This document shows positions 56,601 through 64,000 of a stretch of DNA of 64,000 nucleotides, one piece after another. The notes under the pieces were generated by a model. That model saw only the letters and a program-made list of their open reading frames with translations, had not been told where the DNA came from and made no database searches. The position numbers were made by a program, and so were the translations under genes. Each line of letters starts with the position of its first letter. Positions within the stretch are counted from its first letter, which is position 1. The DNA is taken from positions 33,067,115 through 33,131,114 of the forward strand of contig CM055096.1 of assembly GCA_029204225.1 (NCBI GenBank), given 5' to 3'. This DNA comes from Diphasiastrum complanatum (lineage: Eukaryota; Streptophyta; Lycopodiopsida; Lycopodiales; Lycopodiaceae).

Positions 56601-59507
56601 GGACCCCCACTCCATAACCAAAATAGCATAAAACATAAACAGTTGGGTCCCTAATATATCTGCATAAGAAAGGCTTTAGGCTTGTACATGAATAAAATGC
56701 CTCGTGGCCATTTAAGCTTATGAAATTTTTGCTCTGTTTGGTAGTGTTTGAGAGGCCAGTTATTGGTGCAGTTGTCAGATTTTTTGGATATGGATTGATT
56801 GTGATTGTTAGTTAGTATATCCTCTTGAAGTTATTTGAGAAACCTAATAGTTCGTCCTTGAAAATAAATGCTTTTCAGGTGAAGAATCCTGATGCAAAAG
56901 GCACTGTTTACGACTCCTGGGTTTCTTCGAGTGAAGGATCTGATTCATTTGTAAGCTTGAACACAATCAAATGTTTCAGTTGACCATTTTCAGTTGAATA
57001 AAGAGATGTTTGTTTGGCAGCATTTTCACACCATGATGTAGCCCATTGTTGATGATGAGGTAGCAATTGATTGTGAACCTGGATAATACCTCGTTTCCTA
57101 ATTGACGTTGGACTAAGACTATCTTCATGTTCTGATTCTAGCTCACGAGAAGATAAAGTAAATTGTTGCAGGTCTCTAGGCTGCAATTGGTTTTCCTTTC
57201 AACTGACAGTATTATTTGGTGCAGCTTGGAAGGCTTGGTGGAGGAGGGTCTGACTATGCCCCATTTTTGCAACATGCAGGTGTGCCTGCTGTAGATTTCT
57301 TCTTTGGGCATGGTAAGCCTCTGAATGGTCCATATTCACATCAAAGAGTAGGTCGGACAACTATTTCAAAATTTCAGGTGCATGGTGTAAGGAAAGCAGC
57401 TTAGCTAGGCCATGAGCAAAAGTTGCATTGGTTGTAGCAAAGGCATAAGAGTCATTTCCTATCTGCAAAGCCACGTCCAATTGAGCAATATAATAATGAG
57501 GTTGTATGTTACACAAGAAAAACATGTAGATGCCGTTAATTCTCTTCTGTATGCCAATTAGCATCCTCTTAGAAAGTTTTTAATGACGCAAATTTCTCTA
57601 TTTGTGGAATTGCTAATGAAAGTTTCTGGGCATGCAATGGCAGACTATCCAGTTTACCATTCTTTGTATGACAACTATCACTGGATGGAGAATTTTGGGG
57701 ATACATTTTTTAGGCGACATGTTGCAGGTGATTCTCACAATCGATTATGGAATGTCCAACTTGAAAAGCTCTCTTAATTTTCTATTCACTGGAAAATGGT
57801 GCTCAAGGAATACATTAGTTTGGACATGTAGAAGATCCATGGTAGCTCTATGCAACTCATGAAATTTCTGACACACGAATGAGCAGTGTCTTCAATATGG
57901 GGCCTTCTTGCTCTTCGGCTAGCTGATGATGCTGTCTTGCCATTTGATTATACTACATACGGATATGAGCTGCAGGTTTGAATTTTTCTTTCATTTTGCT
58001 AAAATGTTGCTATTTATTTTGCAGAGGAAATATTTCCTCTGGCCAGTATGTATGCTTTGTGGTCCTGACATGCCATTTGATTTTATACTATCTACGTTAA
58101 TGAGCTACAAATTTGAAATTTCTATTTGGCTGAATGTTGCTATTCACTTGTCAAAAGAAGCATTTTTCAAGGGAGTACGTGTCCTGTGTGGTCCTTTAAG
58201 GCTAAGTACCATTAGATTGTGGCGCTTGGTAATGGCAAATAGTCAAAATCTTTTTGAAGTGTTAAGATCAACGGTATGATACGAGCTTGCTAAAATAATC
58301 TACAGCAACACCATTAACAACAATTGGAATAGCATCAGCATTAGACTTCATAATTTCAAACTATATTTCTTGTATGCATATGCCTGTTTGTAATGGCAAG
58401 ATTCCTTCTCACCTGCACCAGTCAGGCTTTATGCAGTTATACAGAATACATTGTTGTGTCCAAACATTATGGATATGGTGATGCAAGGATTATTCTTTGT
58501 GGGTATCATTCCCATATATGCACACTGCTTGGAGAAAAGGTGCATGTTGTATCCCATGTTCATAGTCAAGAAAGAAGTGAAGGGGTCTGAATAATGATTC
58601 GAGACTGTGACTTGAACTCTAGAATATGCCTATTGCAGGTCTATGTAAAAAAGATTGAAGAGGAGCTGTTATCTGCTGAAGCTCCTACATGCATGACTGC
58701 TGCACCACTTCATGAAGCCATTACAGCATTCATTGAAGGAGCAGTCCAAGTAAAGAAAGAATCTCATGTAAGAAGCCATTTCTTGAATTGACATCACCAT
58801 CCTTTTTGCAGTTAAATTTCTTGAAGTGAGCCTTGGTTCATTTATACAACCTGTTGTGCTGCTGAGTTGAAGTAATTAGCTGCCAGCAGTAACATATTTC
58901 TCAACAATTTCAGTGACAGATTGTTTTGAACTAGACTGGTTGATTTCCTAGTGTGGTAAGAATCTGTCCCTTAAAATCACACTGCTCAAAAGATCAACAA
59001 AAATTTACGTCACAATTGAATACTCTTCTTTGTTGTGTTCAGGTTCTTATGAGCTTTCAAACTGGCAAAGAGGACGGGTCATGGGATTCAAAAAGAAGTT
59101 CAATAAATGAACGACTGATTCTTGCAGAGAGGTCATTCTTAGATGTAGATGGTCTACCAAACAAGTCCTGGTATAAGCATCTGGTAAGATCAATCTTCAT
59201 GAAATTTTTTTTCTTAAAAGTTAGAATACTAAATAGTAAATCCCATCAGTTTTTCTTAACTAAATTTTCAACAAGGTTGAAGGGAAGAATATACTTAAGT
59301 GTTACAGTTGATCTCTTTCATGAGCAGGTATATGGCCCAACGCAGCATAATCATTACGGAACCTCTTTTTTTCCTGCTATTTTCGATTCAATCACTTATG
59401 CAAAAGGAGAGGATGCCAAAGGGTGGGCTAAAGTACAGCATGAGATATGGCGAGCTTCTAGAGTCGTCAGAAGAGCAGCTCTCGTTTTGGTTGGAAAGCT
59501 AACTTGA
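28160..59507 (+). CDS. AMP1-like / LAMP1-type glutamate carboxypeptidase (M28B), 12 exons, 776 aa
   Basis: Exons in phase: 28160-29311, 35963-36030, 39554-39635, 39706-39798, 42941-43093, 56879-56950, 57225-57312, 57644-57727, 57887-57975, 58639-58767, 59043-59183, 59328-59507; all introns are GT-AG. They sum to 2331 nt. The protein has a cytosolic N terminus, one signal-anchor helix (residues 68-84), a protease-associated domain (about 200-345), then the M28 zinc-peptidase domain. Expected zinc ligands of the GCPII family are present: His414 (GNHRDAW), Asp424 (AADPNSG), Glu462 with catalytic Glu461 (NWDAEEY), Asp490 (YLNVD) and His575 (YPVYHS). The C-terminal dimerisation helices end KLT. 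The [19 protein letters not shown] segment fits LAMP1 (At5g19740-like) better than AMP1 itself. Plant AMP1/LAMP1 act at the endoplasmic reticulum and restrain shoot meristem size and cytokinin responses; their substrate is not settled. No stop or frameshift. Start chosen as the first ATG of a frame that fits family length; Met8 is an alternative. Confidence 0.9.
29312..35962 (+). other. intron 1 of LAMP1-like gene (6651 bp)
   Basis: Donor CAC|GTAAGT, acceptor TTTTGCAG|TCAAAT. Mostly unrecognised AT-rich sequence; one gypsy RT fragment (31.1-31.7 kb, minus strand). No other coding content was found; 32.0-35.9 kb shows nothing I can name. Confidence 0.85.
31090..31690 (-). pseudogene. Ty3/gypsy reverse transcriptase fragment in intron 1
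   Basis: The minus strand reads [18 protein letters not shown], then a gap/frame change, [19 protein letters not shown] and the active-site stretch [17 protein letters not shown] (YFDD at about 31300). Upstream, YDQEEIESQ matches the RT lead-in. RNase H and integrase are absent. The fragment is antisense to the host gene. Confidence 0.85.
36031..39553 (+). other. intron 2 of LAMP1-like gene (3523 bp)
   Basis: Donor GACAG|GTACTA, acceptor TGAAACAG|ATATG. No transposon domain recognised. Around 39000-39210 a phrase of about 70 bp (CCAAATTTGTTGGATTCTC) repeats three times with changes. Confidence 0.8.
41242..41301. repeat. short foldback element with CATTCCGACCA arms
   Basis: CATTCCGACCA (41242-41252) is the exact reverse complement of TGGTCGGAATG (41291-41301), with further GGAACGTTCC palindromes between. 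The CATTCCG word is also in the ends of the hAT-like insertion 700 bp downstream. Confidence 0.6.
41491..42765. repeat. tandem duplication of about 325 bp in intron 4; second unit split by an insertion
   Basis: Unit 1 is at 41491-41815. Unit 2 is at 41841-42765 once the 604-bp insertion (41974-42577) is left out. Shared phrases, in order: ACATGTGATTATATA, then GTCCATGAATTTACT, GAGACCTTAATGTTGG, AGTTGGCCCTATTCACATAG and GCATCAATTATCCTTTCAT. The duplication is older than the insertion. Confidence 0.8.
41974..42577. mobile_element. non-autonomous hAT-like element (hAT-2), 604 bp
   Basis: Flanked by exact 8-bp direct repeats ATTTGAGC (41966-41973 and 42578-42585). The intact duplicate unit at 41.6 kb shows the empty site (ATTTAAGCATAAG), proving insertion. 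Ends are imperfect inverted repeats: CGAAGGTACCCGTTCCG, and CATAGATGCCCATTCCG read from the other end. No transposase is encoded. Confidence 0.8.
43543..44533. mobile_element. hAT-like element (hAT-1), copy a, 991 bp
   Basis: Exact 8-bp target duplication GTGCGTAT (43535-43542 and 44534-44541). Ends read CAGAGTCGCAGCG, and CATAGTTGCACCACG from the other side. Subterminal regions are dense in GCGATTC/GAATTGC palindromes next to A runs. No transposase is encoded. The interior has a G-run segment (43950-43993). Confidence 0.8.
43950..43993 (+). repeat. G-run cluster, quadruplex-capable
   Basis: Four runs of 5-6 G arranged as two G5/6-TTT-G6 pairs, followed by CAACGCCCCCC, which can also pair as a hairpin. 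Confidence 0.7.
44794..45256 (+). mobile_element. 5' LTR of Gypsy-III (LTR A)
   Basis: Starts AATTATGGACTCGG and ends CGCAACT, with the primer site abutting. Alignable with LTR B (50229) and solo LTR C (54084): shared TTACATT, GAGTGGGGGC and TTCCTTTTAGGGCTT. Contains a CT tract at 45049-45106. Confidence 0.65.
45049..45106. repeat. (CT)n microsatellite in LTR A
   Basis: 29 uninterrupted CT units. Confidence 0.95.
45257..45268 (+). other. primer binding site of Gypsy-III
   Basis: TGGTATTAGAGT, two changes from the tRNA-iMet-type site TGGTATCAGAGC, with zero spacing from the LTR end AACT. Confidence 0.55.
46230..47050 (+). pseudogene. Gypsy-III gag remnant
   Basis: Frames starting [14 protein letters not shown] (about 46270) and [20 protein letters not shown] (46450) give a gag-like order, with a zinc-knuckle-like [20 protein letters not shown] (about 46785-46845) and a Ser/Thr/Pro-rich linker before it. 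It lies downstream of LTR A and its primer site on the same strand. It ends where a minus-strand copia piece begins. Confidence 0.55.
47105..47822 (-). mobile_element. internal part of a minus-strand copia-type element without recognised pol
   Basis: Runs leftward from a primer site at 47810-47821. Contains stop-broken Gln/Ser-rich frames ([19 protein letters not shown]) with no known domain. At its far end, 47105, TGTTGGAGTTTGTTGA repeats the first 16 bp of the LTR at 47823, suggesting a severely shortened second LTR. Confidence 0.45.
47810..47821 (-). other. primer binding site, tRNA-iMet type
   Basis: The minus strand reads TGGTATCAGAGC exactly, one base from the LTR end. Confidence 0.75.
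47823..48475 (-). mobile_element. copia LTR on the minus strand
   Basis: The + strand begins TGTTGGAGTTTG next to the primer site. The other end is either CTAACA at 48440 or CAACA at 48475. Contains TATATATAG (about 48183) and a CT tract (48261-48308). Confidence 0.65.
48261..48308. repeat. (CT)n microsatellite in copia LTR
   Basis: About 24 CT units. Confidence 0.95.
48476..49345. other. unrecognised sequence between copia LTR and LINE fragment
   Basis: No supported gene. 48560-48720 is rich in GCATG words. Short ORFs carry no known motif. Confidence 0.3.
49346..49695 (+). pseudogene. LINE endonuclease fragment
   Basis: In two frames: [23 protein letters not shown], then [11 protein letters not shown] and [16 protein letters not shown]. 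These match the N-terminal and middle parts of AP-endonucleases in plant RTE/jockey-like LINEs. The sequence switches to gypsy protease at about 49700 and the LINE continues at about 50600. Confidence 0.7.
49700..50225 (+). pseudogene. Gypsy-III protease remnant and 3' end
   Basis: [18 protein letters not shown] is a retropepsin active site in the gypsy style (DTGATHSFI), followed by SHSFDTSQ and [16 protein letters not shown] diverged [13 protein letters not shown], typical of the protease-RT linker, comes next. RT is absent: a purine-rich AGAAGGAGAG leads straight into LTR B. Confidence 0.7.
50229..50600 (+). mobile_element. Gypsy-III LTR B, 3' truncated at its CT tract
   Basis: Starts AGTTATGAACTAGGC after the polypurine tract. 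Contains GGCTATAAGTAGG (about 50471) and ends in a CT tract (50519-50598), where LINE sequence resumes. Confidence 0.65.
50519..50598. repeat. (CT)n microsatellite, 40 units
   Basis: Pure CT over 80 bp, 45 bp downstream of a TATA-like motif in LTR B. Confidence 0.95.
50600..51790 (+). pseudogene. LINE reverse transcriptase remnant (continuation of 49346-49695)
   Basis: Order over several frames: [17 protein letters not shown], then [49 protein letters not shown] and [20 protein letters not shown]. It then jumps to [13 protein letters not shown], skipping the FADD-type active site, so the catalytic centre is deleted. It is the same LINE type as the endonuclease fragment left of the gypsy segment. 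Confidence 0.75.
51800..52197 (+). mobile_element. presumed 5' LTR of Gypsy-IV (left end unresolved)
   Basis: GC-richer than its surroundings. Ends ACTATTACA one base before a primer site. No matching second LTR is seen in the window. Confidence 0.45.
52199..52211 (+). other. primer binding site of Gypsy-IV
   Basis: TGGTATCAGAGCC, the exact tRNA-iMet-type site. Confidence 0.75.
52938..53735 (+). pseudogene. Gypsy-IV protease and RT start
   Basis: Retropepsin-like part: [15 protein letters not shown] (usual D-S/T-G is D-D-G), then [14 protein letters not shown]. The RT lead-in follows: [27 protein letters not shown] and [13 protein letters not shown]. Gag is missing between the primer site (52.2 kb) and the protease. 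RT is cut at 53740 by the hAT-1 copy b and does not resume on its other side. Confidence 0.8.
54084..54534 (+). mobile_element. solo LTR of the Gypsy-III family (LTR C)
   Basis: Begins AGTTATGGACTCGG and ends TTCATAACT, giving 7-bp inverted ends AGTTATG/CATAACT. Flanked by 5-bp direct repeats AATGT (54079-54083, 54535-54539). Contains GGCTATAAGTAGGG at about 54373. Sits inside hAT-1 copy b. Confidence 0.7.
54607..54759 (+). repeat. G-run minisatellite (about 34-bp units), quadruplex-capable
   Basis: Nine runs of 5-6 G in about 150 bp, arranged as G5/6-TTC/TCC/TTT-G6 pairs at 54657, 54690, 54725 and 54745, separated by AGTAGCTCCCCGGGAAAC-like spacers. Copy a of the same transposon has only two such pairs. 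Confidence 0.8.
55482..55838 (-). other. 118-codon ORF, Lys/Gly-rich, unrecognised
   Basis: Contains [13 protein letters not shown] and [12 protein letters not shown], a basic composition that could be a gag-type nucleic-acid-binding tail, but no zinc knuckle or flanking domain supports this. It may be chance. Confidence 0.2.
56495..56546. mobile_element. hAT-1 terminal fragment
   Basis: A run of A followed by TGCGATTCAGG and the end CCGCTGCAACTATG, as at the right end of hAT-1 copies a and b. The rest of the element is not apparent. Confidence 0.5.
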
Positions 59508-60940
59508 GTATATGAGCTTCATGTTTACGCTCTATCCAACTATGTTACACTATCGTAATGCTAAACTAGGACTGGCATGACAAGCATGCAATGTTGATCA
59601 AAACTTGTTCTTGTTCAATAGTGAGTCCAAATATGTAGATTATATTGCTAAATGCCTGCTTGAGTTCAGTCGGACTTGATTTTATGCATTTATATTCTCC
59701 AAGGGGATCTCAATGAATCGTAAGGAAACTCGTCCAGTCCACGTTTTTTTTTATCCATAAAGCATTAGGACTTGGCCCATAAGCTTATGATTATAATCCA
59801 TGTCATGTATCTCTCCTGAGAATTTTTAAATTACGCCTGGAGTCTAAGGTATAGGAGTTAGTTGTGCTCACTAGATGAATGTAAAAAATGAAACTTTACA
59901 ATAAACTTCAATCCTATAAGCTTCTTTATCTTAGTGAAACTGTTTGGGTTTCTACTTTCTTCGAGAAACATTAAAGTCCTAGTCAGTCTTTATTATTTTG
60001 CAAGTTATGCAATACGGATGTTTCTATTTTTCCCTGTTTCGCAATCTACACCCTATATGCACAATGAGAATAATTTTGCATTCAACCATTAAGATATCCT
60101 CATGAAAACATTCATATATATCTTCAGCAAAGGTCCCACTTCTATGTTTTTGCTATTTCAACCAGAAACGAAGTATTTTCTATCAGTTGATCGCTCAATC
60201 TCTTTTGTATTCAATCAATTTTTGTTCCAACAATGTCCACTCTTGGTCACAGAAACAAGTGAGCAATTAGCCATGAATTCTTGTGTCAAACAGGTGACCT
60301 ATCTCCCAGTGAATGTGTTCTTAACAATAAAGATACATATGCTGTACAGATCAAAATTATCATGGAAAATTAGTTTCTTCATTGAAAATATGGTCTTCTG
60401 AAATTCTGAAGTTCTGCTTATACGCTAACAGGGCCATTATTATAAATCCCTACACCCTTAGAGGTCTTGCTGGGCTGCTAGAATAAGGTCTAGTTATCTT
60501 GATGTCTTCAATTCACTTAAAATAATAATAAAGAAAAGGACACCTATATTAAGAACTATTTATAATAATTACTAAAGTATGAAGGGTGAGCAAGATTCCT
60601 TTTCGGATTGTCAACGATGTGAAATTATTTAGAATGCTGTTTTTGCTTTAATGTACTAGAAACATGTGAGCAGGCTTGGAATTTGACATGCACCCTTACC
60701 TTTCCCCTCTTTCACCTCGATGGGCTTTTTCACCTGTCACATGACATGTATAATGCAATGGTACCCTTTAAATAAAATAGATATGAACCTTTCAACCACC
60801 TATATACATATATTCATGTTATATTTTGCAATAAATTTTTAAATTTTTTAAACTAACGTGACATTTGACTTTTTCAAGTTACCTTTCAAAGGGAATGGCA
60901 ATTTTTGAATTTGCCATTCACATGACATGCTTTTGAAACC
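59508..60940 (+). other. 3' flank of LAMP1-like gene
   Basis: AT-rich non-coding sequence. AATAAA-like hexamers occur at about 59900 and beyond; the poly(A) site cannot be fixed. No transposon domain recognised up to the gag N-terminus near 60.95 kb. Confidence 0.4.
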
Positions 60941-60949
60941 CCGAGGATA

Positions 60950-62545
60950 AACACATCATAGTAGAAGATCTCTTGATTGAACCACAGCTTGGACCACAAC
61001 CAGTTGAGGACCCGCAATTGGATGTAGATGGATTCTCATACGCAGAGCTAGAGCTGGCTATAGAAATTTCATTGCATGAAATCAGTCTACTGCCTAGAGA
61101 ACCAAGCCCAATCACAAATAGTGGAAGGAGTGCGGCAAGAGATCCACCTCTCCTACCCTTGAAAACTGTTGAAACTCAAGCGCAATTACCACAAGAACAC
61201 ACAATGCCAACTCTTCTTGAAGATTAAGAAGATAGTATTGTTGATCTGCAAATAACAATAGCACTCTCACTGCAAGAATGGGAAACACCTTCAGATATCC
61301 AAATAGATGACATCCCATCAAAAGTAGAATTGGGAGAATGCTCAACTCGATATGATAGTGATGGTGAGACATCTAGTTGAGAGCTACAGTGATATATCTG
61401 AGTGGGAGACTATATTTGAAGGTGAAGTTGAACCAGAACCCAGTGCGATGGTAGGTGATGAAACAAAAAATGACGAAGAGATGAGGGATGATGATATACT
61501 GTCAGAAAAGGGACCAATGGTGGAAAGTAAAGTTGAGCCAAACATGGGCCTCGAGGATCACACTAACCAGAACACGGAAGAAGACATTTTAGCTGAAGAT
61601 GACCATCGAGCTCAAACTCAACCGACTGTGCAAACACCTAGCGCTCTATCTATCGCACCAATGACACGAAGAATCACTCAACCAATAGTTGTCTCGGATG
61701 ACACCGAGAGGGTATCTAGTATAGTAGGCTCGTTACTGCAATTCCATGGAAACACTGATGAAGATGCCCATGAGCATCTTGCAGATTTCAAGACACTAAT
61801 GGTTGTTAATGCAATTGTGAATCCTGCGCATAAGATGATGCTATTTTTCACAACTCTTATAGGAGAAGCTAGGCGATGGTACTATAATCTACCCAAAGCT
61901 TCCATCACCACATGGGAGGAATTGTTTCGATTGTTTTTAGTAGAGTTCGGACCCAGATACAATGTTGATAGCCTAATGTTTGCTCTGACCACAATACAAC
62001 AAGAATCGGGAGAATCAATACGCCTATATGTCAGGCGACTCAAGGAGCTCATTCGCAAATTGAACATAGGGCTAGCAACTGAGGTATCGTCTCAATTGGT
62101 GCTCACCTTTTTTCTAAGGGGCTTACAACCGGATATACAATTAGTGGTACGCCAATTTGGAGTCTCCTCTTTTGAAGAGGCGGTGTCTAGAGCCATGATT
62201 ATTGAGGCAGCATATGTCGCTACATCTAAATGTCAAGCAATGAGGAATCCAATCCTAGAGAGTAGCTGATAGACAGTAAGGGGTGAGTTGAATGTTATGA
62301 GAGAGCTACATCATACCTTCGAACCCCCAGGATCAAGACCACACTACGCACTTGAGAGAGATAGTGTGATGCCAAATTGTCACACTCGAGACCAAGGGAC
62401 TGAAAGGTATATCAAGCCTTTTAGTACACAAGAACGACACTGTGGAAATGAAAATGCCTATAATATGGGATACGAGACTACTGCCAGAATTATACCCCCA
62501 GAACTACTTGAACTAGAACATGCCAGAAGTAGATAGAATATCAAT
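60950..62545 (+). pseudogene. Ty3/gypsy-type gag, copy B, with UIM-like N-terminal motifs
   Basis: Longer than copy A: the N-terminal part (from about 60950) is retained. Two helices resembling ubiquitin-interacting motifs are seen: AELELAIEISLHE (about 61045-61083) and DLQITIALSLQEWE (about 61243-61284). A TAA lies between them (61225-61227). The gag capsid domain is at about 61730-62240 (HEHLADFKTLMVVNAIVN, LIGEARRWYYNLPK, LRGLQPDIQLVVRQFG). A 5-bp deletion at about 61372 relative to copy A shifts the frame, and TGA/TAG codons end it near 62270, after which the C terminus is open again to 62536. No protease or pol follows. Confidence 0.8.
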
Positions 62546-62883
62546 GGGGGTTAGAGAGAAAAATTGGGAATGGAAACATTGCAGCGGGGAGGGGAGTGAC
62601 TCCTTTGCCCAATGGATAAGGCACTGAAAAAAAAAAATTAGGTTGACATTGCTTGGCGGCTCCAGATCGGATCTATAACCATTTGTGAGGTTCGACATCT
62701 CTCTCCCAATACCTGATTGGATCTTTTTAGTAGGCAAGCTCAAATGAAGCTAGATCTCCCCTAGCTCATGATTCAGATTCGATTCATGGATCTCATTCAT
62801 AGTGGACATCAATTAACGAATCATACAATTTAGATTCGATCAAAAGATTCCAAAAACTTACAGTTGAGATTTTCATGTAGATC
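61297..62883 (+). mobile_element. gag-bearing repeat, copy B (partner 14439-16028)
   Basis: Near-identical to 14439-16028 on the same strand. Homology stops at CATGTAGATC (62883), the same end point as in copy A, so this is a real boundary of the repeated unit. Confidence 0.85.
62598..62637 (+). other. tRNA-Arg-like 5' half plus A tract, copy B
   Basis: Same 29 bases as at 15744-15772, followed by eleven A. Confidence 0.55.
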
Positions 62884-63476
62884 CATTATGATGAAGTGTG
62901 TTCTTTGAGTGACACCATGGTATTCTAAGTGCAACTCTAGTTTTTAATGTGTGAAAATTTTTGATGAGTAGTGTACAATCTATTTTTTCATAGATCAAGA
63001 ATAGAGATTAAATGTTAAAATCTTCATAAGTCTAGATCTGATCAATCGCATCTCGTTGAAATTGGTAGATCTGTAATGCATGTACACACATCAATCACAC
63101 AATATTAGACACAATACTGGTGACCTACATCCATGTCATCCCACCAATAATGTTGAGAATTGCATTTGCATACCCCTCCATGCATGGGTCTGAGACGGGC
63201 ATGCCTTTTAATCTGATGGGTTGGGAGCATTTGCCACATAGGTCACGGGTGGGTTTGATGCAGGTATGAAGACATCGGCTTATTTGAAGATGTTCTTCTG
63301 AAGACCAACCAGTTGCAGATGGATCCTAAAGGCTCAACCAATGGCCTTTGGGAAGAGAGCGACTAAAGACACCATACAAGATCCTGGTGGTTAGCATCAC
63401 CCAACAAGGGTGCTGAGCCCACTATACTTGATTCACTACCCAGAGCATTCTAAGTTCGTTCTTGTGGGGACCACAC
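62884..63476 (-). other. probable untranslated leader of a minus-strand gypsy element, plus unrecognised sequence
   Basis: Lies downstream (on the minus strand) of the primer site at 63477-63495. No coding content was found. Its left limit, where it meets the gag repeat, is not clear. Confidence 0.35.
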
Positions 63477-63495
63477 TCCCCAGTGAAGTCGCCAA
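63477..63495 (-). other. primer binding site, tRNA-Arg type
   Basis: The minus strand reads TTGGCGACTTCACTGGGGA, one mismatch from the complement of a plant tRNA-Arg 3' end (CCCCAGTGGAGTCGCCA), the primer type known for Ogre/Tat-lineage gypsy elements. It directly abuts the LTR end CTAACA. Confidence 0.65.
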
Positions 63496-63671
63496 TGTTA
63501 GCCGATATTTTCGCACGAAAAATCGGTCTATTGTTAGAGCAATTTTCACAATTTTATATAAAAATCGGCATGTAAAACCCAACTATTAATGGTAAAATCG
63601 GCACACAGTTGCCTATAGCTAGGGGTCCCAGCCAGCCCAAAATGTGGCTAGAGCAAATTTTGAGGCCTTAG
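63496..63671 (-). mobile_element. LTR end fragment, 176 bp, copy 2 (partner 11915-12090)
   Basis: The minus strand ends GGCTAACA next to the primer site, so this is the 3' part of a 5' LTR of a leftward-reading element. The terminal 25 bp contain a CGATATTTTCG/CGAAAAATCG hairpin. Homology with copy 1 ends at GGCCTTAG. Confidence 0.65.
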
Positions 63672-64000
63672 GCATGATTTTGCTTAACCTTGAGTGAATC
63701 TAAGTAGCATGCTAGGTATGCATAGTATACATCATTACAACATATTGGGACACTTGTATTTCTTAGCATGATATGCTTCCTTTCTACCGCTTTGAAACCT
63801 AGAATATCTTCGTATGTCACACCTAGCTTTCAAGAGTAGTTAAACCTTATGTTTTTTCAGTGAAATGACGAGTCATGAAGCTCGACCTCTTTGAAACACA
63901 AGAGCGGGCCGTCCACCATGCGTGGTTGAAATACACTACCTTGGTTAGGTATGAATATAGTCATCTCCATCGTTGGAACTGCCTAGCGAAATACCTAGGC
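63672..64000. other. unrecognised end of window
   Basis: No coding or repeat signal could be supported. Confidence 0.3.

Larger units (their letters stand above)
43094..56878 (+). other. intron 5 of LAMP1-like gene (13785 bp), nested transposons
   Basis: Donor AGAAAG|GTATTT, acceptor CTTTTCAG|GTGAAG. Filled with hAT, gypsy, copia and LINE pieces listed separately. Exon phase is 0 on both sides. The 55.1-56.8 kb part is mostly unrecognised. Confidence 0.85.

Noticed and set aside
57216..57404. 62-codon ORF that runs past exon 7 into the intron
   Set aside because: The conserved frame leaves at the donor GTAAGC (57313) and continues at 57644 with DYPVYHS; the read-through tail is intronic.
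1..64000. CRISPR arrays, bacterial operons or prokaryotic defence systems
   Set aside because: The window is plant nuclear DNA; the only regular short arrays are microsatellites and the G-run minisatellite.

Overview
The window is nuclear DNA of a vascular plant, most likely a gymnosperm or another lineage with a large, repeat-filled genome. Evidence: a plant leucine-rich-repeat receptor kinase, a plant AMP1/LAMP1-type glutamate carboxypeptidase with canonical GT-AG introns up to 13.8 kb, and dense decayed Ty1/copia, Ty3/gypsy, LINE and hAT elements. The lineage is an inference from intron size and repeat load, not a marker-based identification.

Only two host genes are evident. Bases 1-735 (+) hold the 3' end of an EMS1/PSKR-like receptor kinase (catalytic half of the kinase domain). 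Bases 28160-59507 (+) hold an apparently complete 12-exon gene for a 776-residue AMP1-LIKE (LAMP1-type) M28 carboxypeptidase, assembled by following splice sites in phase; all five expected zinc ligands and the catalytic Glu pair are present. Its introns 1, 4 and 5 are filled with transposons, yet the exons are uninterrupted.

0.7-28 kb is a transposon field. Gypsy-I (about 4.3-11.2 kb, +) has a broken pol, an extra coiled-coil ORF between integrase and 3' LTR, a polypurine tract and an LTR. 11.5-14 kb holds minus-strand copia LTR and gag remnants. 14.1-16.0 kb holds a (CATACA)-type microsatellite fused in frame to a Ty3-like gag that recurs almost unchanged at 61.3-62.9 kb. 16.1-18.3 kb (-) and 24.8-27.3 kb (+) are two inverted copies of a copia-derived element that has a DSGAS protease but, where pol should continue, an unrecognised ORF. 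Between them lie a LINE fragment (18.3-19.4, -) and an old copia element (20.1-24.75, +).

Intron 5 (43.1-56.9 kb) is a nest: two copies of a hAT element with CG-rich palindromic ends and a G-run minisatellite, a gypsy family whose LTRs appear to end AGTTATG...CATAACT instead of TG...CA, a minus-strand copia LTR, a LINE split by gypsy sequence, and another gypsy protease/RT start cut by the second hAT copy. Intron 4 carries a tandem duplication, one copy of which is split by a second hAT type with a clean 8-bp target duplication.

The best candidates for undescribed biology are the copia-derived family with the unknown ORF, the gag with two ubiquitin-interacting-motif-like helices near 61.0-61.3 kb, the coiled-coil ORF at 7.9-9.9 kb, and the non-TG/CA LTR family.
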